Source: Pollutimonas sp963706785 | Lineage (GTDB): Bacteria > Pseudomonadota > Gammaproteobacteria > Burkholderiales > Burkholderiaceae_B | NCBI GenBank assembly: GCA_963706785.1 | Contig: CAVPNJ010000010.1 | Location: 4,647 to 68,646 of the forward strand | Direction: 5' to 3' | Length of the DNA: 64,000 bases | Shown: piece by piece, positions 17,542-26,878 of the stretch | Layout: the number at the start of each line of letters is the position of its first letter | How positions within the stretch are numbered: position 1 is the first letter of the stretch | The notes under the pieces: generated by a model | Told to the model about the DNA's origin: nothing | Seen by the model: the letters and a program-made list of their open reading frames with translations, nothing else | The model's database searches: none | Program-made: the position numbers and the translations under genes

Positions 17542-19492
17542 TTACGTGCCGATCACACCGCCGTCGTCCTTGGTAATGATGATGGTCGCGGATCGCGGTA
17601 TTGCAGTACCCCCATCGGGCCAGTGGCTGTCGCCTTTTTCGCCGGGATGCTGCACGTTAATGAACATGGTCTTGCTGTCTGGCGTAAAGGTAATGCCCGT
17701 CACTTCACATTCTTTAGGGCCCACCAGGAAGCGCCTGATCTCTTTACTGACCGGGTCTGCGCACAGCATTTGATTATTGCCTTGGCCTTCGTATTCGCCG
17801 GTATTGCTGTACTTGCCGTCCGTCTGAATCCACAAGCGACCGGCTCGGTCGAAACCGATACCGTCAGGGCTGTTGAATGTATTGTCCGGCGTAACGTTGG
17901 CTGAACCCGATCGTAGGTCGTTGCGGTCGGCGTATTTGATAGGGTTTCCGGCCAGTACGAAGAGATCCCATTCGAATGTAGTGGCCGCGGCATCGGCGCC
18001 GGCTTCGCGCCAGCGCAAGATCTGCCCGTAAATGATTGGCAGCTCGCGGGTTGGCGGCATCGCCTTGCTTGCGCTTGTCGTTGTTCGTAAGCGTGACGTA
18101 GACTTCGCCGCTGGTCGGATGGACGCTTACCCATTCCGGGCGATCCATTTTCGTGGCGCCCACGGCATCCGCTGCCAGCCGGGTGTAGATCAATACCTCC
18201 GCCTGGCTGGCAAAGCGGCTGTCGGCTGCCAGGGTGGCATTGGCTGCCTTGCTAAGTAAAATCCACTCTCCCGAGCCCATGAAATCGCCCGCAGCAGCGC
18301 CCTCATTGAATTTGGCGACATATAGCTTGCCGGAATCCAGCAGGGCAGAGTTGTCGCCGCCTTCTTGATAGACGCCATCCGAAATGAATTTGTAGATATA
18401 GTCGTCGCGCTGGTCGTCACCCATATAGACAACAATATGCTTGTCGGCGGTCAGCGCATAGGCTGCATTCTCGTGCTTGATGCGGCCCAAGGCCGTGCGC
18501 TTCTTGGGGGTGGAGGCCGGGTCAAAGGGGTCGATTTCGACGATCCAGCCGAAACGGTTGGATTCATTGGGCTCTTTCACGTAATCGAAACGGTCAAAAA
18601 ACTGTTCCCAGCCATATTCGGTGGCTTTGGGCGACAGACCATAACGCTTTTGCGCGGCATCGCGGCGATCGGCGCCCGAGGTGGTGCCGAAGTAGTTATT
18701 GAAGTTTTCTTCACAGGTCAGGTAGGTGTGCCAGGGCGTCCAGCCGTTACCGCAATTATTGAAGGTGCCCAAGACGCGTCGTCCCGAATGGTCGGCACTC
18801 GTTTTTAGCAGGTCGGTGCCTGCCGCGGGGCCGGTAAGTTCCATTTCGGTTGAGGCGGTGATGCGGCGGTTGTAGCGCGAATCAAGCTTGATTTCCCAGA
18901 TGCCGGCCGTGTTGCGCGCAATGTGTATCACCGATACGCCGTGGGCGTTCATCGCCTTCGCTGCCATGTCGGCCGTCAGAGGCGTGCTGCCATTGGCACC
19001 GAAAAGCCATGCATAACTCCCGTTCTTGACGGTTGTATATTCATGATTCATGACGAGCAAGCCTTCGGTGTTGCTGCCATTCATTGGAAAGAAGTGAATG
19101 CCATCATGGTTGTCGCCGACCTGACGGGCCTGGGCCGCGGCCGTATCGCTGCCATCTGCTTTCCAGGCGGGATCGCCCGCAAACAGGGGTGTACCCCACG
19201 GTGCGAAAACCGTTGCGGTATATCCAGCGGCTATCTTCAAGACGTCGTCGCTTGATGCCGGAATGCCCTCAAAGCCCAGCAAGGTTGTTGCTTTGGCGTC
19301 TTTCCCGAATAGATCTTCCGGACTGCTACAGGCGCTTAGGGGGCCGGCCAGGAACATTGCTGCTGAAAGCCCTAGGCCGGACTTCAAGAAGCCGCGGCGG
19401 CTGACGGCGCGCTGGACCACGGTTTGGAAATGTTGGTTGCCGGAAATGTTGGTTGGGGTGTCTTCAGTATCGTGCTGATGTGGCGCATGCAT
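17542..19492 (-). pseudogene. PhoX-family (DUF839) phosphatase with Tat signal, one frameshift
   Basis: About 650 codons. The N-terminal part from 19492 carries a Tat signal (VSRRGFLKSGLGLSAAMFLAGPLSAC), then PhoX landmarks such as GWTPWHTYLTCEENFNNYFG, GWIVEIDPFDP, KRTALGRIKHENA, VVYMGDDQRDDYIYKF and VSVHPTSGEVYVTLTNN. The frame shifts near 18034 (one extra base in the codons that should read ANIYGQILRWRE). The second frame then continues to 17542 with SPDGIGFDRAGRLWIQTDG and FINVQHPGEKG. PhoX enzymes are Ca2+/Fe-dependent periplasmic alkaline phosphatases. Everything but one base is intact, so either a very recent mutation or an indel error. Confidence 0.88.
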
Positions 19493-19613
19493 GGCGGAGT
19501 TCGCTTCGTTAACTAAGAATCCGCATAGTGTTGTGGTTTTATATTACGTGATTGTGACAAACCTGCAAACCGGCGGAAATGCCCCATGCGGTTTATTCTT
19601 CGTGTTAGAGGCC

Positions 19614-20840
19614 CTATTCAGTTACCGGAGCCATGGGTTTGCGCGTAACGCTACGAGCGAACCACATTCCCAGCATGGGCAGGGCGATCATGCTGACCAC
19701 AAAAGCCGTGTCGACGCCGTAGTGATCGACCATAGCCGAAATCGCGCCGATACCCAACGATTGTCCCAGGAACAGGCAACACGCAAACAGCGACACCGCC
19801 GTCCCGCGCGTATTCGGTGCCATTTGTGTTGCATTGGCCTGCAAGGTGTTATGCAGCATGTAAAAACCGAGGCCCGCAATCAAACAGGCAGGTATGGACC
19901 ACGCCCAATGGGGTCCGAAGGCCAACAGGGCAAAGCCAATACCCATCAGGAAGCCACCGTTCAGCGCAAGGCCACGTTCGCCAAACCGCTCCAGCAATCG
20001 ACGCGCAAAAAAGGTGTAGAGAAGGCCGCCGGCGCCGTACAAGGCAACGATGGCGCCGGCGGCGGTAAGGGGTAAACCAAAGCGGTTATGCAGATAGGTG
20101 GGAATAAAGACTAGGGCGCTGAATACAAAGGCGCCTTCGATCAGTGCGATCAGCAGTATGCGGCGCGCCCAGGAAATACGCAGGACGCTCGTCATTTGAA
20201 CAATGAAGCTTTGCCTGCTGCTATCTGCGACCGGCCTGGCGGGCAAGGCACGTAACATCATGATAGCGACCGCGCCGAAAATCAGGAACAGTAGTGCGAA
20301 AGCCGCCTGCCAATTCAAAATATCAGCGAATAAACCGCCTATCCACTGGCCGAAAATCATACCGATGATGGTGGCCGACATGAATTTGGCCAGGACACCC
20401 TGCCGTTCAGCGTAGGGGACTGTATCGCCGATAAACGCCATGCTAAGAGGGATGATGCCTGCGGTGGCGGCGCCGGCAAGTCCGCGCAGTATGATGATGG
20501 CAGACATCGACGGTGCAAATACCAGCGCCAGATTGATCAGCGCAGAAGCTGCTACGGCAAAACTGATAACGCGCTGCTTTCCGTAACGATCGCCCAAGGG
20601 CCCATAGACTAGCTGTAGAAAGCCATAGGCGATAACGAACAGCGATATTGACCCGGCCGCAACGCCATCAGTGACCTGGAAGGCATTGGCCAGGTCGGGC
20701 AACAATGCATCGCAAATCCGCATGCCAACCATGCTGGCAAACCCCGCACATGCGACCAGGAAAAAACTTTTTGCCTTACCTTTTACCTTTTCGTCCGAGC
20801 TTGCTTCTACCACCGTTGGGATCCTTCTGATTTGGCCCAC
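19614..20840 (-). CDS. MFS transporter
   Basis: 408 residues from a GTG at 20840 (a second GTG at 20813 with AGAAGG nine bases upstream is an equally good start). About twelve transmembrane segments. The loop 2-3 motif is GPLGDRYGKQRVI, and helix 4/5 shows LRGLAGAATAGIIPLSMAFIGDTVPYAERQG, features of the drug:H+ antiporter-1/YbcL-like branch. A cytoplasmic basic N-terminus precedes helix 1. The substrate cannot be predicted. It is downstream of no obvious partner and divergent from the methyltransferase gene. Confidence 0.9.
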   Translation of the reverse strand: MGQIRRIPTVVEASSDEKVKGKAKSFFLVACAGFASMVGMRICDALLPDLANAFQVTDGVAAGSISLFVIAYGFLQLVYGPLGDRYGKQRVISFAVAASALINLALVFAPSMSAIIILRGLAGAATAGIIPLSMAFIGDTVPYAERQGVLAKFMSATIIGMIFGQWIGGLFADILNWQAAFALLFLIFGAVAIMMLRALPARPVADSSRQSFIVQMTSVLRISWARRILLIALIEGAFVFSALVFIPTYLHNRFGLPLTAAGAIVALYGAGGLLYTFFARRLLERFGERGLALNGGFLMGIGFALLAFGPHWAWSIPACLIAGLGFYMLHNTLQANATQMAPNTRGTAVSLFACCLFLGQSLGIGAISAMVDHYGVDTAFVVSMIALPMLGMWFARSVTRKPMAPVTE

Positions 20841-20963
20841 TTATTTTTACAAAGCTGCACCAGGTTCGCAGCACTACCGAATAGTAGCGTAATGCTACAG
20901 CCTTCCCGCGATACAAGCATTTCAAGTTGGTAAACTGTCGGACTCATCTTCAACTGTCTGGTA

Positions 20964-21809
20964 TTGCAACACCCCATGCCTTCTTCACACGAAATTCGCC
21001 CCGAGCAGTCCATTGAACTGTTGAAGGAACTGCATATCCTGACTCGCGACGGCAAAATGAATCAGGACAGCCGGCGCAAACTGAAACAGGTGTATCACCT
21101 ATTCCAGTTTATCGAACCGCTACTCAAGGATCTGAAGCAAAATCGCGACGGCATCACCCTGGTCGACCATGGGTCGGGCAAGTCATACCTCGGCTTCATT
21201 CTGTATGACTTGTTTTTCAAGCAATTGAACGACCAGTCTCATCTGTATGGCATCGAGACACGCGAAGAACTCGTTAAAAGTGCCACCGATTTGGCACGGC
21301 GGCTGCAATTTCCCGGAATGTCCTTCTTGAACTTGTCTGTAGCGGATTCAATTACATCGAATCTACTACCCGCCAAAGTCGATATGGTTACGGCCTTGCA
21401 TGCCTGTAATACGGCCACCGACGACGCCATACGATTTGCCTTGCACAAACAAGCCAAATATATCGTCGTCGTACCCTGTTGCCAGGCAGAAGTGGCAAGC
21501 GTACTGCGCCGCAAGAAGGCTGTATCGCTGGGGGCGGGCGCGCTGGCGGAAATGTGGCGCCATCCTTTGCACACGCGCGAGTTCGGAAGCCAGGCCACCA
21601 ACGTGCTGCGTAGCCTACAACTGGAAGCCCACGGCTATCAGGTAACGGTAACGGAATTGGTGGGGTGGGAACATTCCATGAAGAACGAACTGATCATTGC
21701 TACCTATAAAGATCTTCCACGCCGCAAAGCAACGGAAAGATTGGATAATCTGCTGAAAATGTTGGGTCTGGAAGAAATGCGTGAACGTTTTTTCGCGCCG
21801 GAAGTCTGA
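20964..21809 (+). CDS. SAM-dependent methyltransferase, Methyltransf_32-like
   Basis: 281 residues (or 277 from the next ATG, four codons in). The SAM-binding core shows ITLVDHGSGKSYLGFILYD (motif I), LYGIETREELVKSA (motif II), VDMVTALHACNTATDDAIRFALHK and the characteristic IVVVPCCQAEV of the methyltransferase domain 32 group. C-terminal KNELIIATYK fits the last strand. The substrate is unknown; relatives are proposed RNA or small-molecule methylases. About 80 bp separate it from the alpha/beta hydrolase downstream, which may be co-transcribed. Confidence 0.85.
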   Translation: MQHPMPSSHEIRPEQSIELLKELHILTRDGKMNQDSRRKLKQVYHLFQFIEPLLKDLKQNRDGITLVDHGSGKSYLGFILYDLFFKQLNDQSHLYGIETREELVKSATDLARRLQFPGMSFLNLSVADSITSNLLPAKVDMVTALHACNTATDDAIRFALHKQAKYIVVVPCCQAEVASVLRRKKAVSLGAGALAEMWRHPLHTREFGSQATNVLRSLQLEAHGYQVTVTELVGWEHSMKNELIIATYKDLPRRKATERLDNLLKMLGLEEMRERFFAPEV

Positions 21810-21887
21810 CTTAGACCGTATTTATCAGTTCAGCAAGCCTGCTGATGAACGGGACGACTCACCTGCCAATGCAAAGAGGTACGGACT

Positions 21888-22550
21888 ATGCATTCAGTAC
21901 AAAATGAGCTCATCAGCATCAAAGCTGGCGACGTTCACCTGGAAGGTCTGCTTGAAGTGCCGCAGGCTCCGGTCGGCATCATTTTGTTTGCTCATGGCAG
22001 CGGCAGCGGCCGACTGAGTCCACGCAACAACGCCGTCGCGCAGCAACTGCAACGCGCGCACTTCGGTACCTTATTGCTCGACCTTCTCACGCCGCAAGAA
22101 GATAAATCGCGCTCGTCTCGCTTCGATATCGACTTGTTGACGCGTCGGCTGAACTTTGCCAGCGAATGGTTGCGCCACAATGCCGTTACGGCCGAGCTTC
22201 CTTTGGGCCTATTTGGCGCTAGCACCGGGGCTGCCGCGGCGCTACAAGTTGCGGCAGAACGTGGAGCCGATGTTTCCGCCGTCGTGTCGCGTGGCGGTCG
22301 GCCCGATATGGCCAGACGTGCAGCGTTGGCCGCCGTGACCGCGCCGACGCTGTTGGTGGTTGGCGGCCATGACGAAAGCGTGATCAAGCTGAACCGGCTC
22401 GCCTATGCCGATTTAACCTGCACGAAACGGCTGGATATCGTGCCCGGCGCGACCCATTTGTTCGAAGAGCCAGGCACCCTGGAGAAAGTCTCGGCGCTCG
22501 CCGTGGCGTGGTTTTCGGATCACCTTGCACAACAAGCCTTACGCGAGTGA
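21888..22550 (+). CDS. Alpha/beta hydrolase (dienelactone-hydrolase-like)
   Basis: 220 residues starting at the ATG with AGAGGTAC upstream. The fold is shown by IILFAHGSGSGRLSPRNN (oxyanion strand), the nucleophile elbow GLFGASTGAAAALQVAAE, the acid strand TLLVVGGHDESV, and the His in IVPGATHLFEEPGTL. Proteins of this kind are sometimes fused to or found with phosphoribosyltransferase domains. No substrate can be assigned. Confidence 0.87.
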   Translation: MHSVQNELISIKAGDVHLEGLLEVPQAPVGIILFAHGSGSGRLSPRNNAVAQQLQRAHFGTLLLDLLTPQEDKSRSSRFDIDLLTRRLNFASEWLRHNAVTAELPLGLFGASTGAAAALQVAAERGADVSAVVSRGGRPDMARRAALAAVTAPTLLVVGGHDESVIKLNRLAYADLTCTKRLDIVPGATHLFEEPGTLEKVSALAVAWFSDHLAQQALRE

Positions 22551-22563
22551 ACCAACCCATTTT

Positions 22564-23022
22564 TTAGCTGAACAATCGATGTTGACGCAGCAAGTTATGG
22601 GTATATTCTTCTCGTAGTTCCTTGATCCAGTTCCGCACCAAGATAACAAGCCTATGCGTGGCATCTGCTTTCGAACTCGCCACGACACGTGAATTAATCA
22701 TCTTTAACGCAGCCAGCGCCGCTTTTTCGGGACTCGCACAGCTTCGCTTCTTCACGGCCATCAAAGGTTCGGAAAATTGGCAAGTGTCTAGAAATAATTC
22801 CGCTGCATAGATGTAGCACAGCGGCGATATTTCCAATACATGTATCGCCGCGACCGTGGCGCCTGGCCGCCGATTATCGATAAGGCGCTCTGTATAGGCC
22901 TGCGCTGTGCTGTAAACGCCGTCAGTACTAGGCATGTTGGCGTCATGGAAGTTAAGATAGAGCTGCATTGTGATAATCGTCGTTGAGGTATTTGGCGCGG
23001 AATATGCTTCAGTCCTGTCCAT
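22564..23022 (-). CDS. Hypothetical protein
   Basis: About 152 residues if the ATG at 23022 (MDRTEAYS) is used; the frame is open to 23130 and another start (MQLYLNFHD) lies at 22968, none with a clear Shine-Dalgarno. It is helical and mildly basic, with KAALAALKMINSRVVASSKADATHRLVILVRNWIKELREEY. No family, signal or membrane helix recognised. It may be real because the frame persists for 190 codons and codon use is normal, but its function is unknown. Confidence 0.5.
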   Translation of the reverse strand: MDRTEAYSAPNTSTTIITMQLYLNFHDANMPSTDGVYSTAQAYTERLIDNRRPGATVAAIHVLEISPLCYIYAAELFLDTCQFSEPLMAVKKRSCASPEKAALAALKMINSRVVASSKADATHRLVILVRNWIKELREEYTHNLLRQHRLFS

Positions 23023-23228
23023 GTTGGAAACTCTTACTTTGGGCGAGATGGCACAACAGTTTCCCGGCGCGGCAAGCAGTGTAGCAGCCGCGTTCAGCTC
23101 AGCACTCGTTCCCGTTAGTCGGTATCTCAACCAACCAGCAGGCGACCGTGAGGCGTTGTGCCATGGATCACTTTCTGCCCGTCGTTTTTATCGTCAGTCC
23201 ATTTCAGACAGCCCGGCCCGCGTCCACC

Positions 23229-23612
23229 TCATTGACGGGTTATAACGATCTCCAGGTATTCGCTGGGCACGACCACTCCGCCATCGCCGGAGCGATTGAA
23301 GCGATCAAGCTGTGCCAGAATGTCGCCGGCAAGGGCGCTTTGGGCCGCGGGCTCCAGAGCGGCAAAAGCTTTCAGGATCGGGCCGTAGTAGGTCTTGAAT
23401 ATTTGCAACCAATGCTCCGGCGAACGGTAACGAAACACAAAATTACGGGGCTCAACCCTGATGGACGAGGCCTGAGCTTCGAACATTTCATTGATGCGCT
23501 CCCGGGTTCCCCACAGCGCAGGCGACTTGGCGCCGGCAGGAGGCGGGAGGTACTTGCCAATGGTTTTGAAAATCTGGCCGACGAAACCTCCGGGCGTCCA
23601 GTTGGCCAGCGG
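23229..23612 (-). pseudogene. Class I SAM-dependent methyltransferase, C-terminal stub
   Basis: About 127 codons matching only the C-terminal half of UbiE-like class I methyltransferases: LANWTPGGFVGQIFKTIGKYL, then SPALWGTRERINEMFEAQASSIRVEP, FVFRYRSPEHWLQIFKTYYGP and the end VVPSEYLEIVITRQ. The frame is unbroken from about 23612 to the stop at 23229, but the whole SAM-binding half is absent. At about 23612 the homology ends abruptly where an oppositely oriented stub begins. Confidence 0.75.
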
Positions 23613-23891
23613 TTCGCGCGATCGCCCTGGTTCGACTGGGCCGTTTTGAAGAAGCCGCTGACTGGGCGGTCAAGGCCGCGGCCCGGCCTAATGCACATGT
23701 ACATATCCTTGCCCATTAGCGCCCAGTGTCTTGGGATGGCTGGAAAGCTTAGTGAAGCACGCGGTTTTGTCGACTCGATCCATAAGCTGAATCCCGGATA
23801 TCGTGTCGACGATTTCCTGGCTGCATTCCGACTGTCTGCAGAAGCCGAAGCCTTATTTCGCAAAAGCGCCAAAGGTATCGGCTTGGCCTGA
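23613..23891 (+). pseudogene. Adenylate cyclase/TPR-regulator-like protein, C-terminal stub
   Basis: The plus strand encodes RAIALVRLGRFEEAADWAVKAAARPNAHVHILA, then after a one-base shift near 23718 ISAQCLGMAGKLSEARGFVDSIHKLNPGYRVDDFLAAFR and the end EALFRKSAKGIGLA. This is the last TPR-like part of the large cyclase/winged-helix regulators with C-terminal TPRs. The N-terminal several hundred residues are missing. It begins exactly where the opposite-strand methyltransferase stub stops, so one deletion probably removed the 5' parts of two divergent genes. Confidence 0.65.
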
Positions 23892-23920
23892 TGCCAGATT
23901 GCAGCGCCTACTTGCCGACC

Positions 23921-25207
23921 TTAAAAATTAACCAGCTTTTTCTGCGGGCGATAGTAGTTGGATTCTTTTTGCGGCTCTAAAACGCGATCTCCGTGCGCAT
24001 CTTTAATACGCGTCACCAAGCCCATGCGATTCATAAGATCAATAAACGGGATGGGGTCCAGTTCTTCCACGTTGGCCATTTGTCCTATATCCCAAACACC
24101 ATTGGCTACCAGCATGGCTGCGACAACGACTGGCACGCCAGCCGTGTAGGAAATTGCCTGGCTGCCGACCTCTTCGAAGGCTTCTTTGTGGTCGCAGACG
24201 TTGTAAATAAGTACTTCCTGGGCTTGTCCGCCTTTAGTGCCTTTGACCAAATCGCCAATGCAGGTTTTTCCGGTGTAGTTCGGTGCCAGCGACGCTGGGT
24301 CAGGTAGCACGGCCTTGACCACTTTGAGCGGCACAACTTCAAGGCCCTCGGCGGTACGCACGGGCTTTTCGGAAAGCAGGCCCAGGTTCTTCAATACAGT
24401 AAACGTATTGATGTAATGGTCGCTAAAGCCCATCCAGAAACGGATATTTGGGACCCCCAGATTTTGCGAGAGCGAATGCAGTTCGTCATGCCCAGTAAGG
24501 TAGGTGGTGTTCTTGCCCGTGACCGGCATATCCCAGTCTTTTCGGTGCTCGAACATGGCATTGGCTTTCCATTTGCTGTCCTCCCACGACCACACGGTAG
24601 AGGTGAATTCGCGGAAGTTGATTTCCGGGTCGAAGTTGGTAGCGAAGTAACGGCCGTGGCTGCCCGCATTGACATCAATAATATCGATGGAATCCACGGT
24701 GTCAAAGTAAGTGTCCAGCGCGAATCGAGCGTAAGCATTCACCACGCCAGGGTCAAAGCCTATCCCTAGCACCGCGGTAACCCCTGCATCTTTGCAGGCT
24801 TGGCGCCGTTTCCATTCATGGTTGGCGTACCACGGCGGCGTTTCGCAGACCTTGTCTTGGTCTTCATGAATAGCGGTGTCAAGATAGGCTGCACCGGTTT
24901 CGATGCAAGCCGTCATTACCGACATATTCAAGAATGGAGAACCCACATTGATCACGATTTTGCTGTTGGTGGCGCGGATCAAAAATTTGGTGGCCTGAAT
25001 ATCCATGGCATCCAGGGCATGGGCCTGCAAGCGACCCGGGCGCTGCATAGCGTTCTTTTCATGGATGGAATCAATAATCGCCTGACATTTCTCAATCGTG
25101 CGCGAGGCGATGTGAATATCACCCAAAAGCATATTATTCTGTGCGCACTTATGCGCCGCAACCTGAGCCACGCCACCCGCGCCAATAATAAGGACATTGC
25201 GTTTCAT
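23921..25207 (-). CDS. Carboxynorspermidine/carboxyspermidine dehydrogenase (saccharopine dehydrogenase family)
   Basis: 428 residues. NAD(P)-binding motif VLIIGAGGVAQVAAHKCAQ at the N-terminus, then IHIASRTIEKCQAIID, NVGSPFLNMSVMTACIETGAAYLDTA, and GIGFDPGVVNAYARFA, the order seen in carboxy(nor)spermidine dehydrogenase (Lys1-like). It condenses aspartate semialdehyde with putrescine (or diaminopropane) reductively. It lies 46 bp downstream of the carboxynorspermidine decarboxylase gene, its pathway partner, on the same strand. Confidence 0.93.
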   Translation of the reverse strand: MKRNVLIIGAGGVAQVAAHKCAQNNMLLGDIHIASRTIEKCQAIIDSIHEKNAMQRPGRLQAHALDAMDIQATKFLIRATNSKIVINVGSPFLNMSVMTACIETGAAYLDTAIHEDQDKVCETPPWYANHEWKRRQACKDAGVTAVLGIGFDPGVVNAYARFALDTYFDTVDSIDIIDVNAGSHGRYFATNFDPEINFREFTSTVWSWEDSKWKANAMFEHRKDWDMPVTGKNTTYLTGHDELHSLSQNLGVPNIRFWMGFSDHYINTFTVLKNLGLLSEKPVRTAEGLEVVPLKVVKAVLPDPASLAPNYTGKTCIGDLVKGTKGGQAQEVLIYNVCDHKEAFEEVGSQAISYTAGVPVVVAAMLVANGVWDIGQMANVEELDPIPFIDLMNRMGLVTRIKDAHGDRVLEPQKESNYYRPQKKLVNF

Positions 25208-25246
25208 GGGATTACTTCTCCTTCATTAAAGCTTGCCGTGTCCGCA

Positions 25247-26350
25247 TCAGGACAGGCTGTTGACGTAGTCGTCGAACGAAAAATTGCAGACCAAGTGCTC
25301 GCTGCCGTCATGTTCCTTGATGGCGATTGCGGGCATGTTGATGCCGTTGAACCAGTTCTTTTTAACCATGGTGTAGCCGCCCGCATCGCCAATAGAGACG
25401 CGATCGCCAACTTGCAGGGGCGCGTCGAAGTTGGCTTCACCGAAGATATCGCCGGCCAAGCAGGTTTTGCCGCAGATCATGTAGCGGTGTTGGCCCGAGT
25501 CGTTGCCGATAGGGGCGGTTTCCCGGTAGATAAGCAGGTCAAGCATATGGGCTTCGGTCGAGCTGTCGACCACCGCCAAGTTCTTGCCGTTAAAGCCGGT
25601 GTCCAGCACGCTGACTTCCAGCGTAGTGGTATGGCGTACGGCGGCTTCGCCGGGTTCGAGATACACCTGGACGTCATAGGTTTCCGCGAAGCGCCGCAGA
25701 CGCTTGCATAGGGCGTCTACCTCGTAGCCTTCCGAGGTAAAGCTGATGCCACCCCCCAGGCTGATCCAGCGCAACTGATGAAAGATGTGGCCATAGCGTT
25801 CTTCCGCTTGGCCAAGCAAGCGGTCAAAGCTGGCAAAATCATCGTTTTCGCAGTTGTTGTGAATCATTACACCGTCAAGGCCATCAATAATCGACATAAT
25901 GCGCGCGGGATCACTTTCGCCCAAGCGGCTGAACGCCCGAGCCGGATCGGCCAAGTCGAAACTGGCGCAACTGATACCGGGGTTTAGCCGCAAGCCTTTG
26001 GGTTTTTCACCGGCAAACGATTCGAAACGCTGGAATTGGCTAATTGAATTAAAAATGATCTTGTCGCAGTTCGCCACGACCTCGTCGATTTCGTGGTCGG
26101 CAAAGGCAACGCTATACGCGTGCGTTTCCCCGCCGAACTTTTCATAGCCTAGCTTCACTTCATATAAAGACGACGATGTGGTGCCATCCATATACTGTTG
26201 CATCAGGTCGAAGACCGACCACGTGGCAAAGCATTTAAGGGCCAACAGCACTTTGGCGCCGGAGTGTTGGCGAACGTGGTCGATAATTTGCAGATTGCGT
26301 TGCAATGCCGATTTGTCGATCAAATAATAGGGTGTAGTCAGCTTGTTCAT
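25247..26350 (-). CDS. nspC: Carboxynorspermidine/carboxyspermidine decarboxylase
   Basis: 367 residues from the ATG at 26350; a TTG two codons earlier is also in frame. Fold-III PLP decarboxylase: the Schiff-base Lys is in VLLALKCFATWSVFD, followed by MDGTTSSSLYEVKLG, MIHNNCENDDFASFD, WISLGGGISFTSEGY (PLP phosphate loop), YLEPGEAAV and, near the end, GDAGGYTMVKKNWFNG. It decarboxylates carboxy(nor)spermidine to (nor)spermidine, completing the route begun by the downstream dehydrogenase. Start codon and upstream XRE stop are only eight bases apart. Confidence 0.95.
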   Translation of the reverse strand: MNKLTTPYYLIDKSALQRNLQIIDHVRQHSGAKVLLALKCFATWSVFDLMQQYMDGTTSSSLYEVKLGYEKFGGETHAYSVAFADHEIDEVVANCDKIIFNSISQFQRFESFAGEKPKGLRLNPGISCASFDLADPARAFSRLGESDPARIMSIIDGLDGVMIHNNCENDDFASFDRLLGQAEERYGHIFHQLRWISLGGGISFTSEGYEVDALCKRLRRFAETYDVQVYLEPGEAAVRHTTTLEVSVLDTGFNGKNLAVVDSSTEAHMLDLLIYRETAPIGNDSGQHRYMICGKTCLAGDIFGEANFDAPLQVGDRVSIGDAGGYTMVKKNWFNGINMPAIAIKEHDGSEHLVCNFSFDDYVNSLS

Positions 26351-26358
26351 TTTCAATA

Positions 26359-26724
26359 TTAATGCGGGCTCATGCCGTTACGGCTAGCCGCAGGCTTGTT
26401 GGCCACTTCATTGCGTGGTTCCTTGTCGTTATCCAGGCGATCGATGATCACCGGTGGGCGATTGGGAAACGTGGCCACAAGCTGAAGCTTGCCGCCAATG
26501 CTTTCAACATAGTGCCGTAGCGTGGAAAGCAACATGTCGCTGCGTTTTTCCAACCGCGAAATGGTGTCTTGCCCCACGCCCAGCGCACCGGCCAAATCTT
26601 CCTGGGTTTGTTTTGCGGCTTTTCGCAGGTCTTTTAACGTAGCCAGTTCCATGGCAGTAATATCAAGCCGCTTTGTGCTGACGGCAGGATTCGCCGCTTT
26701 TGCATCATTAAGCTTCTTCGCCAT
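26359..26724 (-). CDS. XRE-family regulator, HigA-type layout, heading the spermidine operon
   Basis: 121 residues. Helix-turn-helix at about residues 30-60: DLRKAAKQTQEDLAGALGVGQDTISRLEKRSDMLLSTL, then YVESIGGKLQLVATFPNRPPVII, a layout typical of HigA-like antitoxins (HTH followed by a short strand pair). No toxin gene lies on either side: the upstream neighbour is divergent rsuA. The stop is eight bases before nspC, so it is the first gene of the spermidine operon and probably its regulator. Confidence 0.85.
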   Translation of the reverse strand: MAKKLNDAKAANPAVSTKRLDITAMELATLKDLRKAAKQTQEDLAGALGVGQDTISRLEKRSDMLLSTLRHYVESIGGKLQLVATFPNRPPVIIDRLDNDKEPRNEVANKPAASRNGMSPH

Positions 26725-26878
26725 GTTGAAGTTCCTTTACCTTAAACAGGATTATTCTCGGCAGTGTGATGCCAGGAAAGGCGATATTATGTCTTTAGAT
26801 CCATATGTTGTCAATACCATATTTTGCTTGGGAAATGGGTCGGGTATATTACGGCGGTAATAGATTGAGTAAATACCA

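Noticed and set aside
24800..25711. 303-codon plus-strand frame
   Set aside because: It is opposite the well-supported dehydrogenase and nspC genes and matches no family.
26359..26724. HigBA toxin-antitoxin module
   Set aside because: Only the antitoxin-like gene is present; no toxin frame lies upstream or downstream.
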